37,444 bases of DNA. It comes from Bacteroidota bacterium (GTDB lineage: Bacteria; Bacteroidota; Ignavibacteria; Ignavibacteriales; SURF-24). The notes under the pieces were generated by a model. It was not told the DNA's origin. It saw only the letters and a program-made list of their open reading frames with translations, and ran no database searches. The translations under genes were made by a program, and so were the position numbers. The stretch is from contig JAUZPB010000037.1 in the NCBI GenBank assembly GCA_030706145.1, positions 1 to 37,444 of the forward strand, given 5' to 3'. Shown here piece after piece: positions 1 to 8,177 of this stretch. The stretch's first letter is position 1. Each line of letters opens with the position of its first letter.

Positions 1-60
1 CAATCAAAAAGCACACAGAGTTTACTATAGGCCCCTACCTATGATTTGGAGGTGATATAT

Positions 61-426
61 GTGGTGAATAAGCAGGAATTGAATAAAGATGAGAGAATTT
101 ACAAAGAGGAAAGCAGGCTTAGAAAAATATACAAGAAAATACCTAAAAATATATTTACAGTGGCAGATGGTCTTATTCGCAGAGCTGCATATATGAGAGT
201 CGCCTTGGAAGATTATGAAAGGGACCTCGATGAAAATGGCTATGTTGAATTATTTACTCAGTCTGAAAAAACTGATCCCTATGAACGTGAGAGACCAGTA
301 GCAAGGCTTTATAATAGTATGAATAAAAACTATCAGAGTATTATAAAACAACTTACCGATTTATTGCCTAAGCAAGGTAAAACCATAGAGGATGATGGAT
401 TCGATGAATTCGTGAATAACAAATGA
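61..426 (+). CDS. Terminase small subunit (probable)
   Basis: Small basic and acidic helical protein of about 121 residues, lying directly before and overlapping the large terminase gene. That position, the size and the helix-rich composition fit a P27-like small terminase subunit, which recognises the packaging site on phage DNA and loads it onto the large subunit. I see no diagnostic motif, so the call rests mainly on context. The frame is open from a TTG at 46, but that codon lies inside the ribosome binding site GGAGGTG (48-54). The GTG at 61, or the adjacent GTG at 64, has correct spacing and is the likely start. The stop overlaps the next start as ATGA, indicating translational coupling. 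Confidence 0.72.
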   Translation: MVNKQELNKDERIYKEESRLRKIYKKIPKNIFTVADGLIRRAAYMRVALEDYERDLDENGYVELFTQSEKTDPYERERPVARLYNSMNKNYQSIIKQLTDLLPKQGKTIEDDGFDEFVNNK

Positions 427-2273
427 AAAGCGTAGCTTTGCGAAAAATAGTTTATGAAGTTGCCTATAATCCAATCATTGAATATTGGAATAAAATAAAA
501 CATAAACCATTATTTCAGGATATTGAAAACCTGAAAAAAGAGATTAATGCAATAAAGGCCGCAAAAGAAAAAAATGAAATTGAGTTAAAGTCAAAAGAGA
601 AAGAGCTTGAGGCCTTAATCAAGACATTAAATGGAATCAAAGCAAATCAGGAAGTTATTAATACTAGCCTGAAAGTATATAAGACCTATAAAGAACTTAT
701 CAGAATAATTAATGATACCGCTTCTGAATGGGAGTATAGTTCTAAAAAATCCAACCATGCTTTAGAGTTTATTGAAAATTACTGCAAACACTCTAAAGGT
801 AAGATGGGCGGGAAACCATTTATACTTGAGTTATGGCAGAAGGCTTTGGTTGCTGCAACTTTTGGGATAGTTCATAAGATAGATGGCACTAGAAAATTTC
901 AAGAGGTCGTTTTAGTAGTTGCAAGAAAGAATGGTAAGTCTACATTAGCTGCAGCAATAGGCTTATATATGCAAATAGCTGATGGAGAACCTGGAGCTGA
1001 AGTATATAGCTGTGCAACTAAAAAAGACCAAGCTAAATTAATATGGTTAGAAAGCAAGAGAATGGTTAAAAAGTCTCCAACTCTTCGAAAGAGAATAAAA
1101 ACTCTAGTAGCAGAGATGATAAGTGATTTTAACGATTCTTTTTTTAAACCCCTCGGAAGAGACTCAGATTCTCTAGACGGGCTAAATGTTCATTGCGCTT
1201 TACTTGATGAAATACATGCCTGGACAGACCAGAACCTTTACGATGTTATAGTTGATGGTACTACAGCTAGGGAAGAGCCTTTAATATTTGTCACAAGTAC
1301 AGCAGGCACAGTCAGAGAATGTGTATATGACCTAAAGTATGATGAGTCTGAAAGGCTTATTAACGGTTATGACGATGCTGAGGGCTATAAAAACGAAAGG
1401 CTTTTGGCTATAATTTACGAACTTGATTGCAGAGACGAGTGGATTGATCCTGAATGTTGGCCAAAAGCTAATCCTGGACTAGGGACAATAAAAAAGATTG
1501 ACCAGCTTGAAAACAAAGTTAATAAAGCTAAGTCAAATTCCAAGTTAGTTAAGAATCTTCTATGTAAGGATTTTAATATCAGAGAAACTAACGGAGAGGC
1601 TTGGTTAAGCTTTGAAGAGGTTAATAATACCGAGACCTTTGATATGGAGGAGTTAAGAAACTCTTACGCAATCGGAGGTTGCGACTTGTCAGCTACAACT
1701 GACCTAACCTGCGCAACACTACTAATAATGAAGCCTGGTACCAATAAAAAGTATATACTCCAGCATTATTTCTTGCCTGAGGAGCTTATAGAGAAAAGAG
1801 CCCAGGAAGATAAAATACCTTATGATGTTTGGAGAGATAGAGGACTGCTCACTGCATGTGAAGGTTACAGAGTAGATTTCAAGGATGTAACTGCATGGTA
1901 TATGCAGATGCTTAATGATTATGACATAACTCCATTATGGATTTATTATGATAGAGCACTTGCCGGATATTGGGTTAATGAGATGACAGCGGCAGGATTT
2001 ACAATGAAACCTTGTGCTCAAGGAGCGTTAACATTCAGTCAGCCGATGAGAGTTATGGAAGCTGACCTGAAGAGTAAACTGATTAATTATAACAATAATC
2101 CAATCCTTAAATGGTGCCTAACTAATACAACAGTTAAATACGATGACAATGATAATATGAGGCCTATTAAAGGTAAGAACCAAAGGGCCCGTATTGATGG
2201 CATGGTTAGTTTACTTGATGCCTATGTTGGTCTTGGAGAGCACTCTGAAGATTATATGGCTTTAGTTGGGTAG
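423..2273 (+). CDS. Terminase large subunit (Terminase_1 type)
   Basis: ATP-driven DNA packaging motor and nuclease, 616 residues. The ATPase half shows a Walker A motif (ARKNGKST, residues 167-174) and a Walker B motif (ALLDEIHAW, 259-267). The C-terminal RNase H-like nuclease half shows the expected acidic residues: D421 in GGCDLSATTD, D510 in IYYDRALAG and D592 in RARIDG. The protein is otherwise typical of HK97/P27-group terminases. The oddity is a strongly charged predicted coiled coil at about residues 31-80, between the usual NPIIEYW N-terminus and the conserved SEWEYSSKKSNHALEF segment. Close relatives, as I recall them, have a much shorter linker there. Translation is coupled to the small subunit by a 4-nt overlap. 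Confidence 0.97.
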   Translation: MKSVALRKIVYEVAYNPIIEYWNKIKHKPLFQDIENLKKEINAIKAAKEKNEIELKSKEKELEALIKTLNGIKANQEVINTSLKVYKTYKELIRIINDTASEWEYSSKKSNHALEFIENYCKHSKGKMGGKPFILELWQKALVAATFGIVHKIDGTRKFQEVVLVVARKNGKSTLAAAIGLYMQIADGEPGAEVYSCATKKDQAKLIWLESKRMVKKSPTLRKRIKTLVAEMISDFNDSFFKPLGRDSDSLDGLNVHCALLDEIHAWTDQNLYDVIVDGTTAREEPLIFVTSTAGTVRECVYDLKYDESERLINGYDDAEGYKNERLLAIIYELDCRDEWIDPECWPKANPGLGTIKKIDQLENKVNKAKSNSKLVKNLLCKDFNIRETNGEAWLSFEEVNNTETFDMEELRNSYAIGGCDLSATTDLTCATLLIMKPGTNKKYILQHYFLPEELIEKRAQEDKIPYDVWRDRGLLTACEGYRVDFKDVTAWYMQMLNDYDITPLWIYYDRALAGYWVNEMTAAGFTMKPCAQGALTFSQPMRVMEADLKSKLINYNNNPILKWCLTNTTVKYDDNDNMRPIKGKNQRARIDGMVSLLDAYVGLGEHSEDYMALVG

Positions 2274-2301
2274 AAAACTTACAGCGAAAGGTGGTGAGAA
2301 T

Positions 2302-3510
2302 TTGAATAAAGAACGAAGAAGTCTCTTTAATATGATATTTGGAGGGAATAAACCGAGACAGCCTACTGGACAATCTACACAGTTGAAAATGCTGAACGGG
2401 TTTACGCCTGTATTTAGTCAGTTTGGTAATGATGCCTATTCCAGTGATGTAGTACGGTCTGCGATAGATGCAATTGCACGCAATGGAGCTAAACTTCAGC
2501 CAAAACATATAAGGCGCAACGCTAAGGATAGATCTGTTTCACTTGCAGATGATAATATTCAGTATCTGCTGAGTGTGCAGCCGAATCCATTTATGAATGC
2601 CTATATATTTAGGTATAAAGTTATCACACAACTCTATGTGCAAAACAATGTATTTATCTATATTCAATTAGATTCAGATGGAGTTATAAAAGGGTTATAT
2701 CCGATAAATGCATCTAGAACAGAATTTGTAGAATATAATGGTGAGATATTTGCAAAGTTTACATTCATAAACGGAAACCATATCACAGTACCATATACTG
2801 ATTTAATACATCTTAGAAGGTTCTTTTACAAAGATGATTTGTTTGGCGAAACAAATAACTCCGCTTTATACCCTACCTTAGAATTAATTCATACTACTGA
2901 CCAAGGTATTATAAATGCTGTTAAGTCTTCAGCATTTATAAGAGGCATACTAAAGTTCACTCAAATATTGAAACGTCAAGATAAGAAAGATAGAACTAAA
3001 GACTTCATGGATGATTATATGAACATCAACAATAACGGTGGAGTTGCTTCTGTAGATGGTTCTATGGACTATCAAGAATTAAAGAGTGAGCCTAAAATAA
3101 TTAATGCTCCTCAAATGGATGCTATAAAGCAAAAGATATACGATTACTTCAGCATAAGCAAAGAAATTGTAACTTCAAGTTATGATGAGAACCAGTGGAA
3201 TGCATTCTATGAAAGTGTACTCGAGCCAATAGCAATTCAGATGAGTCAGGAGTTTACTGCAAAACTTTTCAGTTCAAAAGAACAGGGTTTTGGAAATGAA
3301 GTAATATTTGAAGCTAATAGATTGCAATATGCTAGCAATACGACAAAAGTTGCCGTTGGAACATTTCTAACTAACATAGGGGCAGCAAGTCTTGACCAAA
3401 TACTTGATATATTCAACATGCCAACAATTGGCGGAGAGGAAGGTAATAGAAGAGTGCAGACTTTGAACATGGTTAATGCGACTAAAGCAGATGAGTATCA
3501 AGGTGTATGA
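2302..3510 (+). CDS. HK97-family portal protein
   Basis: About 402 residues. It forms the dodecameric ring through which DNA enters the capsid. Portal-like features include the N-terminal segment YSSDVVRSAIDAIARNGAK, the repeated LLSVQPNPFMNAYIF region, and a late segment around residues 275-340 with YDYFSISKEIVTSSY and the NQWNAFYESVLEPIA helix. These are typical of the phage portal family pfam04860. The frame is open back to a TTG at 2266 that overlaps the terminase gene, but that codon has no good ribosome binding site. The TTG at 2302 follows AAAGGTGG with about 7 nt spacing and is chosen. Its position between terminase and protease is standard. Confidence 0.95.
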   Translation: MNKERRSLFNMIFGGNKPRQPTGQSTQLKMLNGFTPVFSQFGNDAYSSDVVRSAIDAIARNGAKLQPKHIRRNAKDRSVSLADDNIQYLLSVQPNPFMNAYIFRYKVITQLYVQNNVFIYIQLDSDGVIKGLYPINASRTEFVEYNGEIFAKFTFINGNHITVPYTDLIHLRRFFYKDDLFGETNNSALYPTLELIHTTDQGIINAVKSSAFIRGILKFTQILKRQDKKDRTKDFMDDYMNINNNGGVASVDGSMDYQELKSEPKIINAPQMDAIKQKIYDYFSISKEIVTSSYDENQWNAFYESVLEPIAIQMSQEFTAKLFSSKEQGFGNEVIFEANRLQYASNTTKVAVGTFLTNIGAASLDQILDIFNMPTIGGEEGNRRVQTLNMVNATKADEYQGV

Positions 3511-3529
3511 AGCGAAGGAGGTGAGAAAA

Positions 3530-4453
3530 ATGGCGAAGGAAAATAAGCGAGAAATCCGGACGGTAACAGCAAAAATTGAATTAAGAGCCGTTGGAGATGG
3601 AGACAATCAGCAAGAAGTCATTGAAGGATATGCCCTGAAATTTAATACATGGTCTAGTGAACTTGGATTTTGGGTACCATTCAGGGAAAAGATTATGTCT
3701 GAAGCTCTAAATTCATGCGACATGTCAGATGTAAAATGCCTATTCAACCATGATGCTAACCAGCCACTCGGTAGAAACACCATTAGTAGCGGTATTGGGA
3801 GTCTAGTCCTAAGCATAGATAACATTGGATTGAAATTTAGATGTATTCCCACAAATACAAGCTATGGTAATGATTTGAAAGAAAATATTAGAGCTGGAGT
3901 TGTTAATCAATGTAGTTTTGCATTTAGCATTCCTGATGAAGAGGATGCGGACACCATTGAGTATAATGAGACAGATAATATCTACGAAAGAACTATTAAC
4001 AAAATTGAAACCTTGTATGATGTTTCTCCAGTAACATATCCAGCATATCCGGACACAGAAGCTGTTGTTGGTCAGAGATGCAAAAGTAAAATAGAAGAAC
4101 TAAGATCTAAAAGTAAGAAAGAAAAAAGGCAGTCTGTAGGAAGTTGTGTATGCAGTAGCTGCAACCATAGCGATAACTGTCAATCTTCCGGAGCAAAATG
4201 TTGTATATGCAGCAATTGTGATATGGTAGAACAATGCAGTAAACCTGGTGCCAATGGATGTCAGTGTAACATTTGTACTATGGCCGAGAATAATTGTTGC
4301 CAAACTGGAGCCGAAAATTGCTTATGTAGTACATGCACAAATACGGACTGTATGAAAGGTCACCCTAACAATAACTCCAGTAACAAGGAAATGAATAACA
4401 ATAAGCTCAATGATGAGCAGCGTAAAAAACTAATATTAAAAACTTATCTATAA
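3530..4453 (+). CDS. HK97-type prohead protease with Cys-rich C-terminal repeats
   Basis: 307 residues. The first ~195 residues are a phage prohead protease (peptidase U35 type): IEGYALKFNTW, then the KCLFNHDANQPLG segment with the likely catalytic His, a later QCSFAFSIPDEE segment with the likely catalytic Ser, and DVSPVTYPAYPDTEA. Such proteases cleave scaffold or capsid N-termini during head maturation. Residues 206-274 are unusual: 18 cysteines in four tandem ~19-residue units of the form CxCxxC-x(4-6)-C. A low-complexity Asn/Lys tail follows. I know of no such extension in this family. The ATG at 3530 with AAGGAGGTG (3514-3522) is preferred over an upstream in-frame codon at 3476. The capsid gene follows after a 60-nt gap. 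Confidence 0.93.
   Translation: MAKENKREIRTVTAKIELRAVGDGDNQQEVIEGYALKFNTWSSELGFWVPFREKIMSEALNSCDMSDVKCLFNHDANQPLGRNTISSGIGSLVLSIDNIGLKFRCIPTNTSYGNDLKENIRAGVVNQCSFAFSIPDEEDADTIEYNETDNIYERTINKIETLYDVSPVTYPAYPDTEAVVGQRCKSKIEELRSKSKKEKRQSVGSCVCSSCNHSDNCQSSGAKCCICSNCDMVEQCSKPGANGCQCNICTMAENNCCQTGAENCLCSTCTNTDCMKGHPNNNSSNKEMNNNKLNDEQRKKLILKTYL
4145..4351 (+). repeat. Four tandem CxCxxC protein repeats in the protease gene
   Basis: Coding repeats inside the protease gene. Four units start at the first Cys of CVCSSC, CICSNC, CQCNIC and CLCSTC, spaced 19, 19 and 20 residues apart. Each has a fourth Cys 5-7 residues after the CxCxxC, and two units have an extra adjacent Cys (CC). A G-A-(K/N/E) turn separates units 2, 3 and 4. 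The pattern resembles a metal-binding (Zn or metallothionein-like) or disulfide-rich fold. The nucleotide units have diverged, so this is not a recent DNA duplication. Confidence 0.9.
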
Positions 4454-4515
4454 CAGGAAGTCAACGCACTTTCTTTTTTTATTCAAAAAATTAATTAAAA
4501 GTGAGGTAAATGCTA

Positions 4516-5655
4516 ATGTTTGAAAAGAGATTACAAGAAATAAGAACTAGAAAAGCTGAAATCAGAGGTCTTCTTGAAGGGGATACCAAGGATGTTAAAC
4601 TTGATGAACTCGAAACTGAGCTAAGAAATCTGGATACTGAGCAAAAGGACATTGAAAGAAGAATGGCTATAGCTAAAGGGATAAATGACGGTAAAATCGA
4701 TGGGAATCCTCTCGAAACTCCTAATGAAAGGGATAATAAGGCTAGTAGGGAGCAAAGAGGCAAGGCGCTAAAGGAAAACAGAAGTATAACTGTTGGAAGC
4801 AGCGAGTTTGTGACTCCGGTTAATACTGCTACTGATATCAAGCCTACATTCAATCAGGTATCAAGCCTTATCGATAGTGTTACAGTAAAGCCATTAAATG
4901 GCGGAGAATCCTTCCAACAGCCTTATGAAGCTGGTTATGGCGAGGGTGATTATACAACTACAAGTGCTGCTTATAAGGATGTTGAAACTGTCTTCGATTA
5001 TGCGGATATAAAGAAAACAAAGATAACTGCATATTCTGAGGAGCCAGAGGAAATTCAGAAGCTTCCTAATGCAGATTACGACACTGTTATCACCAATGGT
5101 GTTAGAGTATCATTAAGAAAGAAGATCACTAAACAGATACTTGTTGGTGATGGTGCTACAAATCATATTGTAGGTATATTCTCGAGTGCTGCAACTGCTA
5201 TTGATTCTGCAACTGATATGTCAATATCCGCCATCGATGAAAACACTCTAGATGAAATCATATTCTCATATGGTGGAGATGAAGATGTAGAGGGAACAGC
5301 AGCTCTTATCCTTAATAAGAAAGATCTAAAAGGTTTTGCAAAAGTGAAAGGTATCGATAAAAAGAGAGCTTACAATATAGTATTAAACGGAAATACAGGA
5401 ACTATAAATGGAATACCATTTATATTGAATTCAGCTTGTAAGGCTCTTAGTGATGCTGCAACAGCTGTAGGAGACTACTCCATGGCATATGGTAACTTAG
5501 CTAACTATGAACTAGCAGTTTTCTCAGACATGGACGTTCAAAGATCAACAGACTATAAGTTCAAAGAGGGACAAATAGCACATAAGGGAGTAATATTTAT
5601 CGGCGGTAACGTTGTTGCCAAAAATGGTTTTATAAGAGTTAAGAAGGGTGCTTAA
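4516..5655 (+). CDS. Major capsid protein (HK97 fold)
   Basis: About 379 residues. Residues 1-75 are a charged coiled coil (FEKRLQEIRTRKAEIRGLL and so on), corresponding to the scaffolding delta domain removed by the upstream protease. The rest shows HK97 major capsid features: VTPVNTATDIKP at the start of the mature region, SLIDSVTVKPLNGG, a TAYSEEPEEIQKLP strand/E-loop region, LVGDGATNHIVGI, and a C-terminal segment VQRSTDYKFKEGQIAHKGVIFIGGNVVAKNGFIRV. Two in-frame ATGs exist, at 4510 and 4516. The GTGAGG site (4501-4506) is correctly spaced only for 4516. A Rho-independent terminator follows the gene directly. Confidence 0.95.
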   Translation: MFEKRLQEIRTRKAEIRGLLEGDTKDVKLDELETELRNLDTEQKDIERRMAIAKGINDGKIDGNPLETPNERDNKASREQRGKALKENRSITVGSSEFVTPVNTATDIKPTFNQVSSLIDSVTVKPLNGGESFQQPYEAGYGEGDYTTTSAAYKDVETVFDYADIKKTKITAYSEEPEEIQKLPNADYDTVITNGVRVSLRKKITKQILVGDGATNHIVGIFSSAATAIDSATDMSISAIDENTLDEIIFSYGGDEDVEGTAALILNKKDLKGFAKVKGIDKKRAYNIVLNGNTGTINGIPFILNSACKALSDAATAVGDYSMAYGNLANYELAVFSDMDVQRSTDYKFKEGQIAHKGVIFIGGNVVAKNGFIRVKKGA

Positions 5656-5659
5656 TAAC

Positions 5660-5690
5660 AGGGAAGGGTAACTCCTTCCCTTTATTTTTT
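5660..5690 (+). terminator. Terminator after the capsid gene
   Basis: An 8-bp stem (AGGGAAGG at 5660-5667 with CCTTCCCT at 5674-5681) has a 6-nt loop and is followed by TTTATTTTTT. It probably only partly stops transcription, so that more capsid mRNA is made than connector mRNA. Confidence 0.85.
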
Positions 5691-5706
5691 ATATGGGAGG
5701 GATTTT

Positions 5707-5991
5707 ATGCTACTTGATAAAGTCAAACTATCAATACGATTTGACGAAAATTGGTTAGATGAAGATATCCAAGATTCTATAGCAGCTGCAATAGCTGACT
5801 TAAAGTTATCAGGTATTAAGGCGAGTAAAATTACTGAAGCGGACCCGTTAATTCTCAAAGCTATTAAGGCATATTGTAAATCTGATTTTAGTGACGATGA
5901 GAATGAAGCAAAAAGATATAAGGAATCCTACGATATGTTAAAAACACATTTAACATTATCCAGTGAATACGTGGATGTGATAACGTCATGA
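5707..5991 (+). CDS. Head-tail connector (gp6-like)
   Basis: 94 residues. It matches in size, helical content and position the phage gp6-like DNA packaging/connector family (pfam05135). The N-terminal segment LLDKVKLSIRFDENWLDEDIQDSI and the central ADPLILKAIKAYCKSDF are characteristic of the family, which forms a ring under the portal. The ATG at 5707 has GGGAGGG at 5696-5702. The stop overlaps the next ATG as ATGA. Confidence 0.88.
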   Translation: MLLDKVKLSIRFDENWLDEDIQDSIAAAIADLKLSGIKASKITEADPLILKAIKAYCKSDFSDDENEAKRYKESYDMLKTHLTLSSEYVDVITS

Positions 5992-6311
5992 GTATCGGTG
6001 GTAAGAGACACAGAATCATTTTTGAAAAGCTTGATGAAAGTACGGAAACCTGGAACTACTATTATGAATGTTTTTCAAAGGTTAATGTTGCTGGTGGCAG
6101 TGAATATTTAATAGGTGGGGCTGAACAATCAAAAAGTATCACATTATTTGAAGTATGGTATTGTGAGAAATTAAAAGAATTACAATTTGATACTCAATGC
6201 TATAGAATCAAATTTCGTGGAGCTATATTTGACATTCAACCACCTGTAGACAATTATATGTTTAGAAATGTATCGCTTAAAATTAAGGCGGTGGGTAGGC
6301 TTGAGCGTTAA
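5988..6311 (+). CDS. Head-tail adaptor (SPP1 gp16-like)
   Basis: 107 residues, mostly beta-strand. The N-terminus GGKRHRIIFEKLDESTETW and the pattern of a central strand (ITLFEVWYCE), YRIKFRGAIFDIQPP and LKIKAVGR match phage head-tail joining proteins (pfam05521), the stopper layer between the connector ring and the tail. It is translationally coupled to the previous gene by a 4-nt overlap, and it overlaps the next gene start by 11 nt. Confidence 0.88.
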   Translation: MSIGGKRHRIIFEKLDESTETWNYYYECFSKVNVAGGSEYLIGGAEQSKSITLFEVWYCEKLKELQFDTQCYRIKFRGAIFDIQPPVDNYMFRNVSLKIKAVGRLER

Positions 6312-6699
6312 GATTGATGAGATTTCGGATTTAATGGCCGAGTACATGAGTAATTATACTCAAGATGTTGCAGATGAGATGAAAAAAGCTATTGATAAAG
6401 TATCGCAAGAAGCAAATGAGGAAATAAAAGCTCATATCACCTTTAAACGCCATAAAGGTGATAAATATGTAAAGTCATTTAGAATTAAAACCTCATATGA
6501 GGATAAATTTAATAAGCGTAATACTTGGTATGTGGCGGCACCATATTATAGACTGACACATCTATTAGAAAATGGTCATGCCACTATAGACGGAGGTAGA
6601 ACCAAAGAGTATCCGCATATTAAGTATGGAGAAGAGCTTGCTCAAAGGCGTATGGAAGAATTAGCGAAGGAGGCAATAGAAAATGCTAACGGACGTTAA
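6301..6699 (+). CDS. HK97 gp10-like head-tail joining protein
   Basis: About 132 residues. The helical N-terminus (ISDLMAEYMSNYTQDVADEMKK), the KRHKGDKYVKSFRIKTS strand and the YYRLTHLLENGHA motif, where a ligand histidine is conserved, are hallmarks of the HK97 gp10/putative tail component family. This protein contacts both neck and tail. The frame is open from 6268, but the TTG at 6301 follows GGCGGTGGG (6287-6295) at suitable distance and is the likely start. It ends inside the next gene by 17 nt. Confidence 0.87.
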   Translation: MSVKIDEISDLMAEYMSNYTQDVADEMKKAIDKVSQEANEEIKAHITFKRHKGDKYVKSFRIKTSYEDKFNKRNTWYVAAPYYRLTHLLENGHATIDGGRTKEYPHIKYGEELAQRRMEELAKEAIENANGR

Positions 6700-7000
6700 A
6701 ACATGGCTTGAAACTACTGGCATGAAGGCGGCTGAAGAGCGCTTTTTAGTTCCTCCAGCATTGCCGTATATCGTTTTTTTAGAGCAATCTAATGTAAGAG
6801 GTGCTGATACAAAAAACTGTATTATAGAGCGCAATATAAGCGTTGAATTATATGCGGAAAAGATAAATAAAGAGGATGAAAATAAAATTGAAGCCTTGTT
6901 AAATGAAAAATCAATATATTATTCAAAAGACCGTACATGGATTGATAGCGAGAAATTCCTTCAAACTGTGTACGATTTTCAATTGGTAGAAAAATTATAG
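6683..7000 (+). CDS. Tail completion/terminator-like protein
   Basis: 105 residues. Its position between gp10-like and tail tube genes, its length, and the LPYIVFLEQSNVRGAD ... ISVELYAEK ... FLQTVYDFQLVEKL pattern resemble small tail terminator (neck) proteins of siphophages, which cap the tail tube and join it to the head. No catalytic motif is visible. The ribosome binding site GAAGGAGG lies inside the previous coding region. Confidence 0.75.
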   Translation: MLTDVKTWLETTGMKAAEERFLVPPALPYIVFLEQSNVRGADTKNCIIERNISVELYAEKINKEDENKIEALLNEKSIYYSKDRTWIDSEKFLQTVYDFQLVEKL

Positions 7001-7012
7001 GAGGGACAATGA

Positions 7013-7555
7013 ATGGACGGTAAAGAAAATATTGTATTAGGTTCAGGTAAACTTTATGTTGCTGAATTTGTTGGAACCACAATTCCGGATACCGCAACTC
7101 TTGAAGTTGAAAGCAACCGATTAGGAGACATCCAAGGCGGAGCAACACTTGGATATAAACCTAAATTCGTTACAGTTACAGACGATTTAGGCCTTGTGCA
7201 AAAGACTATTCTGACTGAGGAGGAAGTAACTCTTAAGAGTGGGGTTTTAACTTGGAACGGAAAAACCCTTACAAAGTTATGTTCAACCGCTAGGGTAACA
7301 GAAACAACTGGGAAAAGAACAGTTAAAATAGGTGGTATCAATAATCAAGATGGAAAGCTTTATGTTATCCGTTTTGTGCATGAAGATGCTGTAGATGGAG
7401 ACGTAAGGGTAACAATAGTAGGTAACAATCAGGCAGGATTTAGCCTGGCATTTGTAAAGGATAAAGAAACTGTTGTTGATGCTGAATTCTTGGCTGCTCC
7501 AATGGATTCTGAAGGTACAAAGATCATGTTTGAGGAAGAGATTCCTGTAGCATAG
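7013..7555 (+). CDS. Major tail (tube) protein
   Basis: 180 residues, almost entirely beta-strand. Typical features are the N-terminal LGSGKLYVAEF, the DIQGGATLGYKPKFVTVTDDLG segment, a middle segment LKSGVLTWNGKTLTKL, and an acidic C-terminus with MFEEEIPVA. It follows the connector genes and precedes the chaperones and tape measure, exactly where the tail tube subunit is found. The ATG at 7013 uses GGAGGG. A small terminator hairpin follows, as after the capsid gene. Confidence 0.92.
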   Translation: MDGKENIVLGSGKLYVAEFVGTTIPDTATLEVESNRLGDIQGGATLGYKPKFVTVTDDLGLVQKTILTEEEVTLKSGVLTWNGKTLTKLCSTARVTETTGKRTVKIGGINNQDGKLYVIRFVHEDAVDGDVRVTIVGNNQAGFSLAFVKDKETVVDAEFLAAPMDSEGTKIMFEEEIPVA

Positions 7556-7562
7556 TTTAGAG

Positions 7563-7590
7563 GGTGGCAGTAGCTGCCCTTTTTATTTTT
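7563..7590 (+). terminator. Terminator after the tail tube gene
   Basis: The GGCAG (7566-7570)/CTGCC (7574-7578) stem with a TAG loop is extended by GG/CC across a bulged T, then followed by TTTTTATTTTT. Probably a partial terminator that raises the tail-tube to tail-assembly mRNA ratio. Confidence 0.75.
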
Positions 7591-7605
7591 GAAAGGAGAA
7601 TATTG

Positions 7606-7902
7606 ATGTTTGATATATCAGCCGTAAATAAAAGATACTTCACAATTAAGATAGAAAATATAACTCTTGAAGTTGAGCCTCCAAAAGTAAAGGCTTTAAA
7701 AGAAATTGTAGCACTAGCCAAGTCCAAAGGTGAAGATGTAATGGACAATTATGCAAGGGCTGTTGAAATGATACTTAATAAGAATAAGTCTAATTACAAG
7801 GTACCTGAGACGTTGATAGATGAACTTGACTTTGACCAATTAAATGAAATTGTAACAGCATATTTTGGATGGTTGGGTGAGCAGAGAAACTCAAAAAACT
7901 AA
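7606..7902 (+). CDS. Tail assembly chaperone gpG
   Basis: 98 residues. It lies between the tail tube and tape measure genes, where siphophages encode the gpG chaperone that binds the tape measure protein during tail assembly. The protein begins FDISAVNKRYFTIKI and ends in a short helix with WLGEQRNSKN. An upstream extension to 7564 would start inside the terminator, so the ATG at 7606 with AAGGAG is used. The last sense codons, AAA AAC, form a -1 slippery heptamer immediately before the TAA stop, so a fraction of ribosomes make the longer gpGT product. Confidence 0.88.
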   Translation: MFDISAVNKRYFTIKIENITLEVEPPKVKALKEIVALAKSKGEDVMDNYARAVEMILNKNKSNYKVPETLIDELDFDQLNEIVTAYFGWLGEQRNSKN

Positions 7903-8177
7903 AAATCCCTTATTGTCCTGAGGATGAGGAAGATAAGGGGCATTATCAAAGCAATACGATTGAAGAAAAAATCATCTGCGATTATGCAGGATTTAATTTT
8001 GAAAGATTGGAAGATTTAGAGGTATTTGAATATTGGTTGTTACTTAGGGATGCTGTTATTTATAATAACATGCAAACCGAGCAAGGCAGAGAATACCTTG
8101 ACAAGTGCTGGCGAATGGAGCAGACGGAGCCGGATAGAAAGGCACTTAGAAGAAAATTTAAGGAAGGAGGTATATAG
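7606..8177 (+). CDS. gpGT tail chaperone, made by -1 frameshift
   Basis: Fusion product read as 7606-7899 and then, after slipping back one base, 7899-8177. The second part has no start codon or ribosome binding site of its own and is open for 92 codons, beginning KIPYCPEDEEDKGH and ending FKEGGI. The stop at 8175-8177 abuts the tape measure ATG at 8178. The long T-domain includes FNFERLEDLEVFEYWLLLRD and an Arg/Lys-rich end. By analogy with lambda gpG/gpGT, gpGT bridges tape measure and tube subunits. An ordinary gene finder would miss this region. Confidence 0.9.
7893..7939 (+). promoter_or_regulatory. Programmed -1 frameshift signal
   Basis: The slippery heptamer A AAA AAC (7893-7899) is in the correct phase, directly before the gpG stop. 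After a 7-nt spacer comes a two-tier hairpin. The outer stem is CCCTTAT (7907-7913) with ATAAGGG (7933-7939). The inner stem is TCCT (7916-7919) with AGGA (7927-7930). Heptamer, spacer and stem all match the standard -1 frameshift layout. Confidence 0.93.

Noticed and set aside
4100..4303. Minus-strand ORF across the Cys-rich repeat
   Set aside because: It is the reverse of the repeat codons and lacks a ribosome binding site.
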